From positions 4,216,001 to 4,280,000 of the forward strand of contig NC_088786.1 in NCBI RefSeq assembly GCF_949628265.1: 64,000 bases of DNA, in the 5' to 3' direction. The position numbers and the translations under genes were made by a program. Positions within the stretch are counted from its first letter, which is position 1; each line of letters begins with the position of its first letter. Positions 22,413 to 34,813 of the stretch are shown piece by piece. The notes under the pieces are model-generated. The model did no database searches and was not told the origin of the DNA. It saw only the letters and a list, made by a program, of their open reading frames with translations. The DNA is from Cloeon dipterum (lineage: Eukaryota; Arthropoda; Insecta; Ephemeroptera; Baetidae).

Positions 22413-25383
22413 TTAAGCACGGTTGATCTCTTCCAGAGTCTTGTGGAAGATGATGACATCCTTGAAGAAGATGTTGGGGGTGTTGAAATCGTACTCGCTG
22501 ATCTTGCGGTCGAAGGGATAGCCGAAGGGCTTGACATCAGGGTAGACGCGGTCGTAGGCGCTGCAGTAGCCCAAGCTGAAGGTCTTGGATTCGGTGGCGG
22601 TGCTCTCATAGGGGCTGACCATGACAAACAGGGAGAAGGGCATGCCTCCCTTGCGGCCTCTGGGCAAGAGAAGGCGCTCAGGGAATCCGCAGTGGTAGGT
22701 CTGATGCAACAAAAAAGTGATATAATGGAAGTGTACGAGTTGGTTGTTAGTTACCTCTTCCTTGTACAAAGTGGTCTTGCCTTCGATGGCCTCCTCAACC
22801 TTCTCAATCATGCTCTTGGTGGACCATTCGTCTTTGTAGGTCAAGAAAGCATCCTCAGATCTGCGGGTAACGACGGTCTTGCCAGAAGTCACTGTAATAA
22901 AATATTATATATCGAGTAAATATTTGCGCACAGTTACAAACAGTCAAGAAACTTACGAGAGTATTTGAACTTGTCCATCTCGATCATCTTGGTGCGCTTC
23001 TCGTTGAGGGTGAGCTCCTTTCCATAAACGTCGTATTTGGGTCCGAGGAAGACGCGCACGATGACATCCTGTTCCTTGTCAGAGGTGACCTCAAACTTGT
23101 AGTTGAAAGGCTTGTGGTTGAGACGGGGCACGCGGTACTTGATGTTGACGTTCTTGTCGGACTCGTAGGTGCCGGTGAACACAGAGTACAGGTCAAACTC
23201 GAAGTCTTCGAAGTAGGTGACCAGCTTGTTATCGACCTCGACACTCTCAACCTTAACGCCGGGGAAGACGAGATCCTCGCGCTTGTAGGGGGTGAGATGC
23301 TCCTTGTACTTGATGAAAAGCCTGTTCACACTCTTGTGCAAGCTGTAGAAGGCCGGGTCGCGAGGGGCAGTCTCAGCGTGCTCGAGAAGGCCAGGAGCAG
23401 CCTAAAATTAATTTTTGGCATTGATTATGTCAGCAGGAACGTTAGAGAAATAATTACGCCAAGCTTGTGCAGAGGGTCAACGATGTGGCTAACAAGAGCA
23501 AAAGCATAGGTGGTCAGGTTGCCGTAGTAGGTGGTGGGTACATCAGGGAAGCCATGAATGAGGCGTCCAACCCAGTCGATGCCCTTGTCATCCTTCAGGC
23601 TAATCTTGGTTCCGTCACGCTAAAGAGGAAGCATTACGTTCTCGTTAAATTAATGCTCTGAATTTCCTAATTGATCATCAAATCATTTTATTTAAAAAAA
23701 AAGATTTACGTCAAAGAAGTATCCCAGATCAATGGCCTCGCGGATTCTACGTTCATAGTCAAGGACATCTTCGACAGTCATATCTTCAAGATCTTCCATC
23801 TTCATGTTTTCAGGGCGGACAGGGAAATCGACACCATTCATGTAGCCTACGTGTGGAACATATCCAGTCTGCAATGTAAGATTTGAACATTTCCCAGTAT
23901 TAAATCAAAGCGTAAAATAAATAAAAATCTGATTTATAATCATTTTGTTGTATTAGAAATCAATTTGGCCGTTTTTAGAAGTTGAATCCTACAAGAAAAT
24001 GAGGAAAATTATATTCATTAGCATCCTAACGCATGCGGAGACAATTCGAGATTGCACGTGTTTTTCGCGCCTTGATTTTTTTAAAATAGGGGAGAGGGCT
24101 CGAACCTATTGCAAGTCTTAATATTTTTTCTCTTTGACGCTAATATGTAGCAATAGTGAACAAAGAACAAGACAGAAGTCATGAGCGTGAATTAAAAGTT
24201 CCTCACCGGGTTTTAACTCTCGCACTCACCTTGACAATATGATTAACAAAGTCGATGGGTTCAGTCTCAGGCAACCAGTTTGCGAAGCGCTCCAGGTCGT
24301 AACGGGCCAGCAGCTGGTCGTAGATCCAGTAGTAGAGCTCACCCTTGCGGTCCAAGGTAAGAGAGTACTTCTTGGCGTCCATCCAGAAGGGGTACTCGAG
24401 CTGGATGAATTTGTTATGCATGCTAATGCCCAAGTCCTCACTAAAGTAGGCAACGCGCTGTTCGAAATCGTGCTGGTACCAGAACTCGGTGTAGTTGCTG
24501 ACGGGGATGCTGACGGTGTAGTCAGGGGTGTTCTTGTGGTTCATGTACTCGTGGTAGGCCTTGAAGACGACCTCGCTGTCGACGAACTTCTGGGGGAAGA
24601 TTTCGTAGAAGGGAGGCAGAACAATGCCACGCATATCGGGACGGTGGTAAACGGCGACGCTGAGGGCGTAAACGAACACGTATTCGTTGACGCGATCGCG
24701 GGCCCAGCAGGCGACCTTGTAGAGGGTTTCGTAGTCCTTGGCGAAGTAGAACAGGTCGAACAGCTTGATCATCTGCTTGCGGTGGGGCTCATAGAACACG
24801 GAGAAGATGTCGCCGCGGGGCAGCATACCCTTCTTGTACGCGATCAGGAAGTCCTTAACGTACTCCTTGCTCTTGTACGATTCAATGTCCTCCTCAAGCG
24901 TGTAGCTCTTGCCGACCTCGACCTGCTCGGTGTAGGTGTTGAAGTCCTGCACGCGCCAGAAGAGCTTCAGCAGGTTCTTCTGAACGCTGAGAAGCTCAGG
25001 GGTGGCAGGGGTCCTATCTGTAGGGGGTATTTGAGTGATGTGAATTTTTTTCCCTAGATGACAAATTGGGCACAAAATTCGTGTTTTGTCTGATTGGATA
25101 AATCCATTAGTGCCAATAAAGGAGGAGCACACGAGGCCATCGTAATTTCATTCGAATATATTTGAATTAAAACCAATTTGAAAATACTGTAAAATTTAAA
25201 TTTTGAAATTAAATATCGTCGTTCCTTTTATAAAAATAAATTAAAAAAGTAAAAATAATTTGTAGGATCCAAGGTTTAAACACTTCTTCAGAATATAAAA
25301 GGCTGCTTACATGACTTCTCGTCCACAGGGACGGCCATGGCAGCGGCCACAGCTACCGCCGCCAAAAGGAATACAGCCTTCAT
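22413..25383 (-). CDS. Hexamerin A (arylphorin-like storage protein)
   Basis: Seven exons on the minus strand (25311-25383, 24230-25017, 23710-23868, 23458-23619, 22957-23401, 22755-22891, 22413-22700) join to 683 residues. The signal peptide MKAVFLLAAVAVAAAMA is followed by hemocyanin-type N, M and C domains. The hemocyanin copper histidines are not kept: the second-site equivalent reads EDLGISMHNKFIQLEYPFW, without the H-x3-H ligands. The protein is therefore a hexamerin (storage, amino-acid reserve) and not an oxygen carrier. Exon 2 is rich in Tyr and Phe (about 17% in the paralogue), as in arylphorins. Hexamerins are made in fat body, secreted as hexamers into haemolymph and consumed during moults. 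It has a TATA box 58-65 bp upstream of the ATG. It is in tandem with hexamerin B, same strand, 1.6 kb away. Confidence 0.93.
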
Positions 25384-25440
25384 GTCGTCGTTGCTTGCCG
25401 GTTCAGTGAGGAACGAGGGCGATTGTGGCTGATGATCGCC

Positions 25441-25448
25441 TTTTTATA
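25441..25448 (-). promoter_or_regulatory. TATA box of hexamerin A
   Basis: TATAAAAA on the minus strand, 58-65 bp upstream of the ATG. The 5' leader between it and the ATG is nearly identical to that of hexamerin B (CGTTCCTCAC...CCGGCAAGCAACGACGAC). Confidence 0.8.
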
Positions 25449-26996
25449 CCAATACGATGTGCTGATAATAATGTGTTAAGGTGACCGCTATGACATTCAC
25501 TGGAACGGATGAAGCGAAATGCATGAGTTCAACTGCAGGGTCAATTTACCACCGACTTTTATTTCACTGCTGAATTTCAAATTTTTATGTACAAGAATTT
25601 TTTACGATGCCACGTCCTCTCGATTTTAAAAATATTCAAATCTTACGCAGAAGTGGCATATGCTTTTTACTTTTAATCAAACAAAAATTTAAGCAAATTT
25701 TTTTCATTTGAATAAAATTATAAAATGTGTTCGTATTTATTTTAGCGAAATTAATTAAAGTTGAATGAAAAGGTATAAAAATAGTGCTACGAAAATTTTT
25801 AAATCTAAAATAGAATTCGCCTTGTGGTTATTATTTGGATTATAGTAAAATAAAAACCTGATTGATCTATGCCTTGTCTACTGTTAGATTTCACCTTAAA
25901 ACTTTTAATTAATTGGTTGCAAGCTGCCATGCCGTATTGATATAAAAAATAATAATAATTAACTTATTATAATATTGTTGAATAACACTGATGGAACGCA
26001 ATCAACACAAATTATTGTTTGATAATAAATAAGAATAACAAATTAATCATTTTTACGCTTTGTAAAAGCTATTTGTGCAGTATGAAGATGAAGCGTAAGA
26101 ATACCAAAGCACGTGTCGTATCGTTTAAAATCTATTGAATGATTCTTTCTACTTTTCCTTCCTTGAGAAGTGTAAATTTAATCGTCTTCTTGTTGATTTT
26201 CATGACTGGGTTGGCCTGATCCTGAATAGTAAATCAATCATTTAAATATGCAAGTTTTCTTAATATTTTAACACTGTAAACCGACTCTTAACACGAACAA
26301 ACCCTTCTTGATAAACTTTCAATTACTGTTATTATGTAAATTAATTTCAAATCTTTCATGTTGATATTTTTAACGTCTGGGTTAGCGCATATATTTTTAC
26401 TGTAGACATATATATTTTTTATTTGGTCCCATCCGAGGCAGTGAGTGCATCAAGTCGCGCAATGACTTATCAGAGACCGCTCCGCTGCAAAATGTTTATA
26501 GAAAGAGAGGAGAACCCAATTTCCTGAATTATTTCCTTAAAAAAAATTTGCATCTATAGTGAAATTTTTCCAGGTCGAGGCTCATTGCTTTTAGACAGCT
26601 TGCGAATTTTTATTTCTTTCTTTTTAAGATTGCCATAGTATCTTTTTTTTCTTAAAATATATTTGTCCACTACCTGCAGGATTTTTTGTACTTAATTTTT
26701 CTTCAATTATATGACAGTAAATGCTTATTAGAGCCCAATATATTCTGAAGAACAAAAATTTATGATGTGAAGATACTTCGTTTAGGTTCGTGTTTTAAAA
26801 AAGCACGCTGGATATTAAGAAAAGTGTTTTATTTTTTTTTATATTTGTGTACAAAACAAGAACATTGAAATGCCTGTTTAAGACAGACAATCAAATCGCG
26901 TGTCCAGTAAACATTGCGCTTTGGTCGTATAAATTAGCAGCATAAACAATTAAACAGTCTGGCTCAGGTGTTAGAGGTGTAAAAATTGTTCGCAAC
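25449..26996. other. Intergenic region between the hexamerin genes
   Basis: About 1.5 kb of strongly AT-rich DNA without recognisable coding sequence. It should contain the hexamerin A enhancer/promoter sequences and the 3' UTR of hexamerin B (minus-strand AATAAA at 26828-26833). I see no transposon similarity in it. Confidence 0.5.
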
Positions 26997-29645
26997 TTAG
27001 GCGCGGTTGATCTCTTCCAGAGTCTTGTGGAAGATGATGACATCCTTGAAGAAGATGTTGGGGGTGTTGAAATCGTACTCGCTGATCTTGCGGTCGAAGG
27101 GATAGCCGAAGGGCTTGACATCAGGGTAGACGCGGTCGTAGGCGCTGCAGTAGCCCAAGCTGAAGGTCTTGGTCTCGGTGGTGGTGCTCTCATAGGGGGT
27201 GACCATGACGAACAGGGAGAAGGGCATGCCTCCCTTGCGGCCTCTGGGCAGGAGAAGGCGCTCAGGGAATCCGCAATGGTAGGTCTGCAGACAAAAAAAA
27301 TGTATTAATTTATAGAAATGATAAAACTAAATAAATTTACCTCGTCCTTGTACAAGGTGGTCTTGCCCTCAAGAGCCTCCTCAACCTTCTGGATGATGGT
27401 CTTGGTGGAGAACTCGTCTCTGTAGGTCATGAAAGCATCCTGGGAGCTGCGGGAAACGATGTTCTTACCGAAGGTCACTGGAAAAAAACACTAATGTAGT
27501 CAAAGCGCTTGGAAAAATATATTCAGAACTCACGAGAGTATTTGAACTTGTCCATCTCGATCATCTTGGTGCGCTTCTCGTTGAGGGTGAGCTCCTTTCC
27601 GTAAACGTCGTATTTGGGTCCGAGGAAGATGCGCACGATGACGTCCTGTTCCTTGTCGGAGGTGACCTCGAACTTGTAATTGAAAGTCTTGTGGTTGAGA
27701 CGGGGCACGCGGTACTTGATGTTGACGTTCTTGTCGGACTCGTAGGTGCCGGCGAATACGGAGTACAGGTCAAACTCGAAGTCTTCGAAGTAGGTGATCA
27801 GCTTGTCGACCTCAACATTCTCGACCTTAACGCCGGGGAAGACGAGATCCTCACGCTTATAGGGGGCGAGGTGCTCCTTGTACTTGATGAACAGCTTGTT
27901 AAGGTTCTTGTGCAGACCATAGAAGGCAGGGTCGCGGGGGGCAGTCTCAGCGTGCTCAAGAAGGCCAGGGGCAGCCTAAATATCACATATTTAATATTTT
28001 TATATTTATGAATTGTATTAATTTACGCCAAGTTTGTGCAGAGGGTCAACGATGTGGCTGACAAGAGCGAAAGCGTAGGTGGTCAGGTTACCGTAGTAGG
28101 AGGTGGGCACATCGGGGAAGCCATAGATGAGACGACCAACCCAGTCAATGCCCTTGTTGTCCTTAAGGGTGATCTTGTTACCCTCGCGCTAGAAAAAATA
28201 AAACCGTTATTTAATTTTAGTTATTTTTATAAGTTCGATATTACGTCAAAGAAGTATCCCAGATCAATAGCCTCGCGAATCCTGCGCTCGTAGTCGAGGA
28301 CATCCTCAACAGTCATATCTTCAAGATCTTCAATGTGCATGTTGTCGGGGCGAATGGGGAAGTCAACTCCGTTCATGTAGCTGACGTGAGAGTTGTAGCC
28401 GTGCTGCGAAAATTAAGTCATAAAATCAAATTCTGAATATTTTAGTACAATTTAAAAGCAATACCTTCACTTCGCGGTTGACGAAGCTGATCTCCTCAAT
28501 CTCAGGAAGGTAGTTAGCAACACGCTCCAGGTCGTAACGGGCCAGCAGCTGGTCGTAGATCCAGTAGTAGAGCTCACCCTTGCGGTCCAGGGTAAGAGAG
28601 TACTTCTTGGCGTCCATCCAGAAGGGGTACTCGAGCTGGATGAATTTGTTATGCATGCTAATGCCCAGGTCCTCACTAAAGTAGGCAATGCGCTGTTCCA
28701 AATCGTGCTGGTACCAGAACTCGGTGTAGTTGCTGACGGGGATGCTGACGGTGTAGTCAGGGGTGTTCTTGTGGTTCATGTACTCGTGGTAGGCCTTGAA
28801 GACGACCTCGCTATCGACGAACTTCTGGGGGAAGATTTCGTAGAAGGGAGGCAGGACGATGCCACGCATATCGGCACGGTGGTAAACTGCGACGCTGAGG
28901 GCGTAAACGAACATGTATTCGTTGACGCGATCGCGGGCCCAGCAGGCGACCTTGTAGAGGGTTTCGTAGTCCTTGGCGAAGTAGAACAGGTCGAACAGCT
29001 TGATCATCTGCTTGCGGTGGGGCTCATAGAACACGGAGAAGATGTCGCCGCGGGGCAGCATACCCTTCTTGTACGCGATCAGGAAGTCCTTAACGTACTC
29101 CTTGCTCTTGTACGATTCAATGTCCTCCTCAAGCTTGTAGCTCTTGCCGACCTCGACCAGCTCGGTGTAGGTGTTGAAGTCCTGCACGCGCCAGAAGAGC
29201 TTCAGCAGGGTCTTCTGGACCTTCAGAAGCTCGGTAGTTGCAGGGGTCCTGTCTGTATGGGATATTAAAGTGATGTGAATTTTGTTAAGAAACGATCAGA
29301 AAAATAAGGAAAACTCTTTGACCATAGTATAGTTGCTCTGCTGATCCGCAATAAAAAAATCACTTTGAGTCTAGTATAGGAACTTAAAAAATCGAGAAAT
29401 AATATCTTCAGACGCAGTTAAAAGCCACAATATAGTGCTATGACATGGCCTCATACTATAAAAAAATTATTATATAAAAAGTATTATAAAAGTGCGTTTG
29501 AGAATTTGTACTATTTCCGTGGTTAACAAATTTATCCCAAAGAGCAAATAAGATAGTTAAAACAAGCCTTACAGGTCTTCTCGTCCACAGGGACAGCCAT
29601 GACAGCGGCCACGGCGACCGCCGCCAAAAGGATTATAGCCTTCAT
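26997..29645 (-). CDS. Hexamerin B (arylphorin-like storage protein)
   Basis: Seven exons on the minus strand (29573-29645, 28465-29252, 28245-28403, 28027-28188, 27534-27975, 27341-27477, 26997-27284) encode 682 residues. Each exon has the same length and phase as in hexamerin A except exon 5, which lacks one codon. The signal peptide differs by a few residues (MKAIILLAAVAVAAVMA). Exon 2 (262 codons) and the C-terminal exon are almost identical to those of A even in nucleotides, whereas the introns share little. It has the same loss of copper ligands and the same Tyr/Phe richness (45 of 262 residues in exon 2). Role as for A: secreted hexameric storage protein. Its promoter is squeezed into the 346 bp between its ATG and the dynein stop codon. 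Confidence 0.93.
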
Positions 29646-29703
29646 GTCGTCGTTGCTTGCCGGTTCTGTGAGGAACGAGGACGATTGTGGCCAAACGCAG
29701 CCG

Positions 29704-29710
29704 TTTTATA
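29704..29710 (-). promoter_or_regulatory. TATA box of hexamerin B
   Basis: TATAAAA on the minus strand, 59-65 bp upstream of the hexamerin B ATG, the same spacing as in hexamerin A. Confidence 0.8.
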
Positions 29711-29991
29711 CTGTGATCCCTCCCAAAAATTTGTCCGTGTTGCTATGGGTCACAGATAAAATAATCGCGATTGTTCATGGGTCAGTCTGCGACTTTTGAT
29801 AAAGTGCTTACTACAGTCTAATTCTCAAAGATGTATTATCGCCACTGTTTCCATACCAATTTTTTCGTCATAGAGCTCAAATTTATACGACTCTTTTTTT
29901 CTAATTGAAGGTTGGTTTTGGTTTAATCAAAATTAAATTCTGTTATTAACAATAATTTATTTATTCTAGTAATCAACGTAACAGCATATTT

Positions 29992-32900
29992 TTATTTTAT
30001 GTCGCATAATAGGGCTACTCCTCTAAGTGTCCAGTGCCTTGGGTTATTGTCCGTCTCGAAGTCGACCGAGCCCACGTACTTTTGGTCTGTACGACAAGGC
30101 TTCTTGTAAATTGGGCACTCATACAGCCTTGGGTCTTTGCCCGCCGTTGTGTTTATGGCGTATATGTAGATGACAGGCATTTGCTCGTACAATACTTTGG
30201 GCTTGCTCTCGATTAACTTGCAAGTTTTTCTGTCCAGACTGGCTCCTTCAAGGAAAAGACCGTAAACGTAGACTCCCTCAGGAGGACCTTCGTGCAGTTC
30301 CTCTCTTGAATAGCGGGTTATGAGGTTTTGAAGCACAACAGAATCGAGTGCCCAGCCCTTGTGAGCGCGCGTTACTTCCTAGTGAATTGATTCGTAATTT
30401 TATAGTTAGAAAAATTCAGTTAAATGGAAGCAATCCGTACTTGTCTCATTGCAGTCAGAAATCCCTGTGGATTGAAAAATCCTGTCATCCAAAACACGTG
30501 AGGTCTTCCATTAGCGATCCACTTGCGGAACTGGAAGTCTCTCTCTAACAGCTCGGTGAACCAGAATCCGAGAGTCGTTGACTCCCACGACATCTTTATT
30601 TCAATTAGTTAATAGTTTAAGCCAGGGAACTTTGAATCTTACCTTTTGCCAGCGAGCAGGTATTCGTGCGTCGTACATGGCATCCAGTGACTCCTTTAGT
30701 GCCGAGCTCATAATAATTGTTCCGTCTATTGCTAGTTTCAGATCGCACAAAGTAGTGTGGACCTCTCTTATTACTCTTTGAATTCTATCTATTTCTTGTC
30801 TGAGGAAAATATTCATGGGGAGCAGGGCGCCCATTCGGTTCAATGCCTCGCGAACCTGTTGAATATTTTTTTTAACGAATGGGCGGAATTTTGAATTTTT
30901 GCTGTACCTCAAAATTGTTATATGGTTTAGGCAGCTTTTCGAGCATGTCCTCTGCGAGACGGTAGACAATGCTCTCCCTTGTCTCTCCTCCTTGGCTACC
31001 ACCTTCCTTTGGCTGCACGCTCAAAATTGTGTCCAAAATCCCTTTGGCGGTGTTTATCTGATAGCTATACGGTTCCTTTTAGTTGCCGCTTTTTGTCTCA
31101 TGAACTGCAGTTGAAACATACGTTATATCTGCATTAGGATGGAGGCCGAAAACCTCTGGCGTGTCCGTGGCCGGCAGGCTGTTGATGTAGTCTACGTAAC
31201 CTTGCAAATTTCGAGTCACCGGAACCTTGTAGTTTTTGTAAAATTCGAATCCTGGCCTCAAAAGCACGTCGCAAAACCACACGTGTGTGAAAGTAAGCAA
31301 TAGGCGCTTGTCGAAGTCGTCAGTTACCCGGCCGCCGTATTGGACTTCGCCAAGCATGTAGCACACCGTGGGCCACGATATTCCCTGTAATTTCAAACAA
31401 ATAAAATGTGGTCTTCCTGCATTTATCGTGCAATAAATATTGTGAATTTACATTTCAAAATTAACAGTGCAGCAATATTATAATTTAATTATAGTTAATT
31501 TTTTTACGCTTCCTAACAATAGTTGGTTTACTTATGTATTTCTTAAAATTTTGAACAAATTTGCAATCTTTATTTTTATAAACCTTTTTGGGGTCCATGT
31601 CATCAAGGTGGTTTTGGATGAATTGTACGCTGGCCGCAAAGTCAGCTTGATTAAACTCGTATGGAATATTCCAGCCTAATGGCCCAAATTTTCTTCTTTC
31701 CTGGACCACAGTATGCAGGAAGGCTACCGCATACAGTAGTGGAGGCCATTGCGATTGGGAGGAATAATCAAGAGAATCCTGAAAATTAGAGATTTTTTAT
31801 GAAATCGATCAAATTTGTATTTAATGCTACACGTGGTCGGCGCATTTGCGATTTGACGATCCAAAGTACACTTAACGTCTCGCGAGATAAATTGACGTGA
31901 TGTACACAAAGTCATTTGAAAGTCGGCGTAGGTTATCAAGAGTAATGAGCTTGAGAAAAAAATAACGCGATTTAACTCGTCTGAATAACACGCTGACAAA
32001 AAGTAGCAAGTGTAATAAAAATAAAATTATGCATTTAATTGGTGCTGTGCACTTTAATTGAAAATTGGAACATTAATGCGTGTGTCTGCATTCTGTGAGC
32101 GCCTGCAAATTTCTGAAATATGCAACTCGCCAAACATGAACGCGGAAGATGGTATACGAAGATAGTATATAGTCTGACAAAAAAGCAGACGCTTAAAGCG
32201 GCGTGTCTGTAAATACTCGAAGAGGTCAAATTATTTATTAGTATGAAAATATTAATTAATCATTTTATGATGCTAAGCAGATCATAGCCTTGCACTCCGG
32301 TTTTGTTACCAAGCAGTAAACAAATTATCAGATAACGTTTGGACAGTTCAAAAACCGTAAAAATGAACTTTAAAACACAAGATCATTTGAGGCATCAATA
32401 TAATGTGCGCCATTGTGAAATATGTATGTACTTGTGTTATGTTCTGATAAGTCCGCTTTAAACTGGCTCTAATCCCTTGCGGTGGCTCGTTCGTGAACTT
32501 AATGGCCATCTGTAATTAAAAAATACATTAGAAAATATTGATTAATGTTTCTTCACTTGGTTAATATTGAATTGATAATTAAAATACAATCGAACTTATA
32601 ATTTCAGTAGTTTGGGGAGTAAAATTTTTGCGATTGTAAATTTTTGCGCCTGTTTACCTGCAACAACCCAATAGGGAATTGTGTATGCACCTCCGTTGTC
32701 ATCCAAAGTCGGAAGGAGTCGTGAATTACGTCTGTTTCGACCAGGAAATCCATGATCTCGCTGCAGAACGGTAGTGAAAGGTGGATATTCTGCATCAGCA
32801 CCCAACCTCCGTGGATCATTGACTCCTGTATCAGTTTCCTAGCGTGCAGTTCTTGCCCTTGACCCATTGACACGGAACGAATTTCTGCAAAAATTAGTTC

Positions 32901-34813
32901 AGATTGAAAATTCCTATAATCGATCATTTTCCTATCGAACTTATGTCTCTTTGCTTTGCCAAGGCTGCGATTTGGGGTGATGGATCTGAACCGATAGAGA
33001 GCATGCAAATCAATGGCGTCCGAGGCTCAGATTCCTCCCAGGTGGCATCAAGGTCCAAAATACATGCTTCGCCATATTCAGGCCCTAGTGATTCTGAGCG
33101 CAAAATATTAAAAAAATATGTATTTTTATATTTTAGTCTCGTACGCATGACGTATTGTCGTGCTTGTGATAAAGTTCTGTCAGGGCTCCACGATCGAATT
33201 AAGAGCAGTCTCCTAAACACGTCTAGCGACTTTTGATATCCGCACGGAATTTCTTCCTCTTCGGGTCTCTCTTTTTCGTACCAAGTCTTCCACTCTTTTT
33301 CGTTATTTTGAATCTAAAATAATTGCTCATTTTTTCCCATCATAGACACACATTATTCATGACCGCATACTCTTTGGAGGACGTCATCAAAGGTGGGAAG
33401 TTTGCTGATCTCCACTAGATTCAGCCAGGTTATATCCAAAATCCACCTGAACGGTTTTGGAGTAACAGCATTCAAGTCCAATGAAGCGCCGCCTGCGAGG
33501 CAGAGGCTTAAAATCTGCCAAGTTTAATTTAATTCAGCAGTATACCTTTGATAAATGCCATGAATTCATCGTGACTTATTTTCCCCATTGACAGATCTAT
33601 TTTCATGGCCAACATCAGTGTAAACAGGGCCTTGTGCTTTTCATAAAGTGATCTTTGCGTGAATTTCCAAACTTCGAAAGTCAAGTAGCGCAAAATGTTG
33701 TTGATTCGCTCTTCGGTAATCGCACTCTTTTTAGACCTAAAAATTAATTTTGTTTAAAAATTGTTTCAGTCTTCCCCTTATTACTAACTTGGTAATGGAG
33801 TTGTCGAATGTAATCAGGAATTGTTTCAGGGAATTTTGGTACATAGTGTTGACATTGCTCATTTCCACAATTAGGAAATATAAAATTGACCCTCTCGCAG
33901 CCACTGCCCGAAATTCTTCTCGCGCCACTGTGATTTTCTTTTCCGTCTGCGCTGATACTTTCAGCTTTTGGTTCACCTCCTCAGCCGTTGTTTTCGTCGT
34001 TTGCAGAACTTGGATCAATGCTTCATCGTCCACAAGGGAACCCTACATTATATATAAATTTTAGAAAACAAACGTAGGGATAAAACTTTTTAATTACTTG
34101 GGTTGACGTTAAACGCTCTAGCAAATTGGCCTCCAACTCTTTCATTCTCCTTTGATTTTGCACCACCGACTCAAACAAGGCAACTCTTTCTGCTTCTAAC
34201 TCTGACTTTTCCATTAAAATAACACGTCCTGAAATTTAATTTTAAAATACGTCAGTATAATTAATGTATTTTGCAGTGCCAATACCCAAAAGTTGGTCCT
34301 CCAAGCCTTGCATGGTGACTGTGAAATCAATTATAGACGTCTTAGCACTTATTTCAGGGGAATATGCCGGATTGGGCAATTTCGTAGTGATGTATAGCAT
34401 GAATCCTGGCATCACATCACACTCCTTGTCGCCCACAATAACCTGAAATTTGGCGCATCAGTATTTGATCTTTAACATATATTATCATTAATTTTCAGTA
34501 CTTTTTCTATTGAGCCAGACTTAATAAAATTCTTCTCGAGCACATTATCGATGACTGGATCAAGCTCTTCCCCGACGTCCTCTATTAATAAAGGCCTCCC
34601 TAGAGACAAGCTATCCTCCAAGTGGGTGCGGAAATATTTGTGGTTCAGCGATGTGATCTGAAGGTCGTTACCACCCTCCTTGTTCTTTATCCACATTTTT
34701 CCCTGGTTTTGCGGGTCGACCAGCAGAGGATATGAACTGGACTTGGTTACAATCAGGGCATTTTGCACTGAAAGGTCGTCATTTGGCAGACCTTGCAGTG
34801 TCCACTCAGAAAT
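29992..34813 (-). other. DNAH5: Dynein AAA5, AAA6 and C-terminal domain, exons 53-68
   Basis: Exons: 34502-34813, 34286-34442, 34098-34228, 33789-34042, 33546-33736, 33371-33492, 33145-33313, 32941-33093, 32658-32884, 32432-32509, 31584-31778, 31122-31384, 30908-31064, 30643-30855, 30441-30593, 29992-30378 (about residues 3655-4707). Conserved blocks include [56 protein letters not shown] and the C-terminal [17 protein letters not shown]. Minus-strand AATAAA signals lie at 29956-29965. Confidence 0.92.

Noticed and set aside
24239-25057. 272-codon plus-strand ORF
   Set aside because: Antisense of hexamerin A exon 2; the minus-strand frame has clear hemocyanin-family homology. The same shadow occurs at 28651-29268.
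22413-29645. Hemocyanin (oxygen carrier) identity for the two storage proteins
   Set aside because: The domain fold fits, but the copper-binding histidine clusters are replaced, so hexamerin is the better call.
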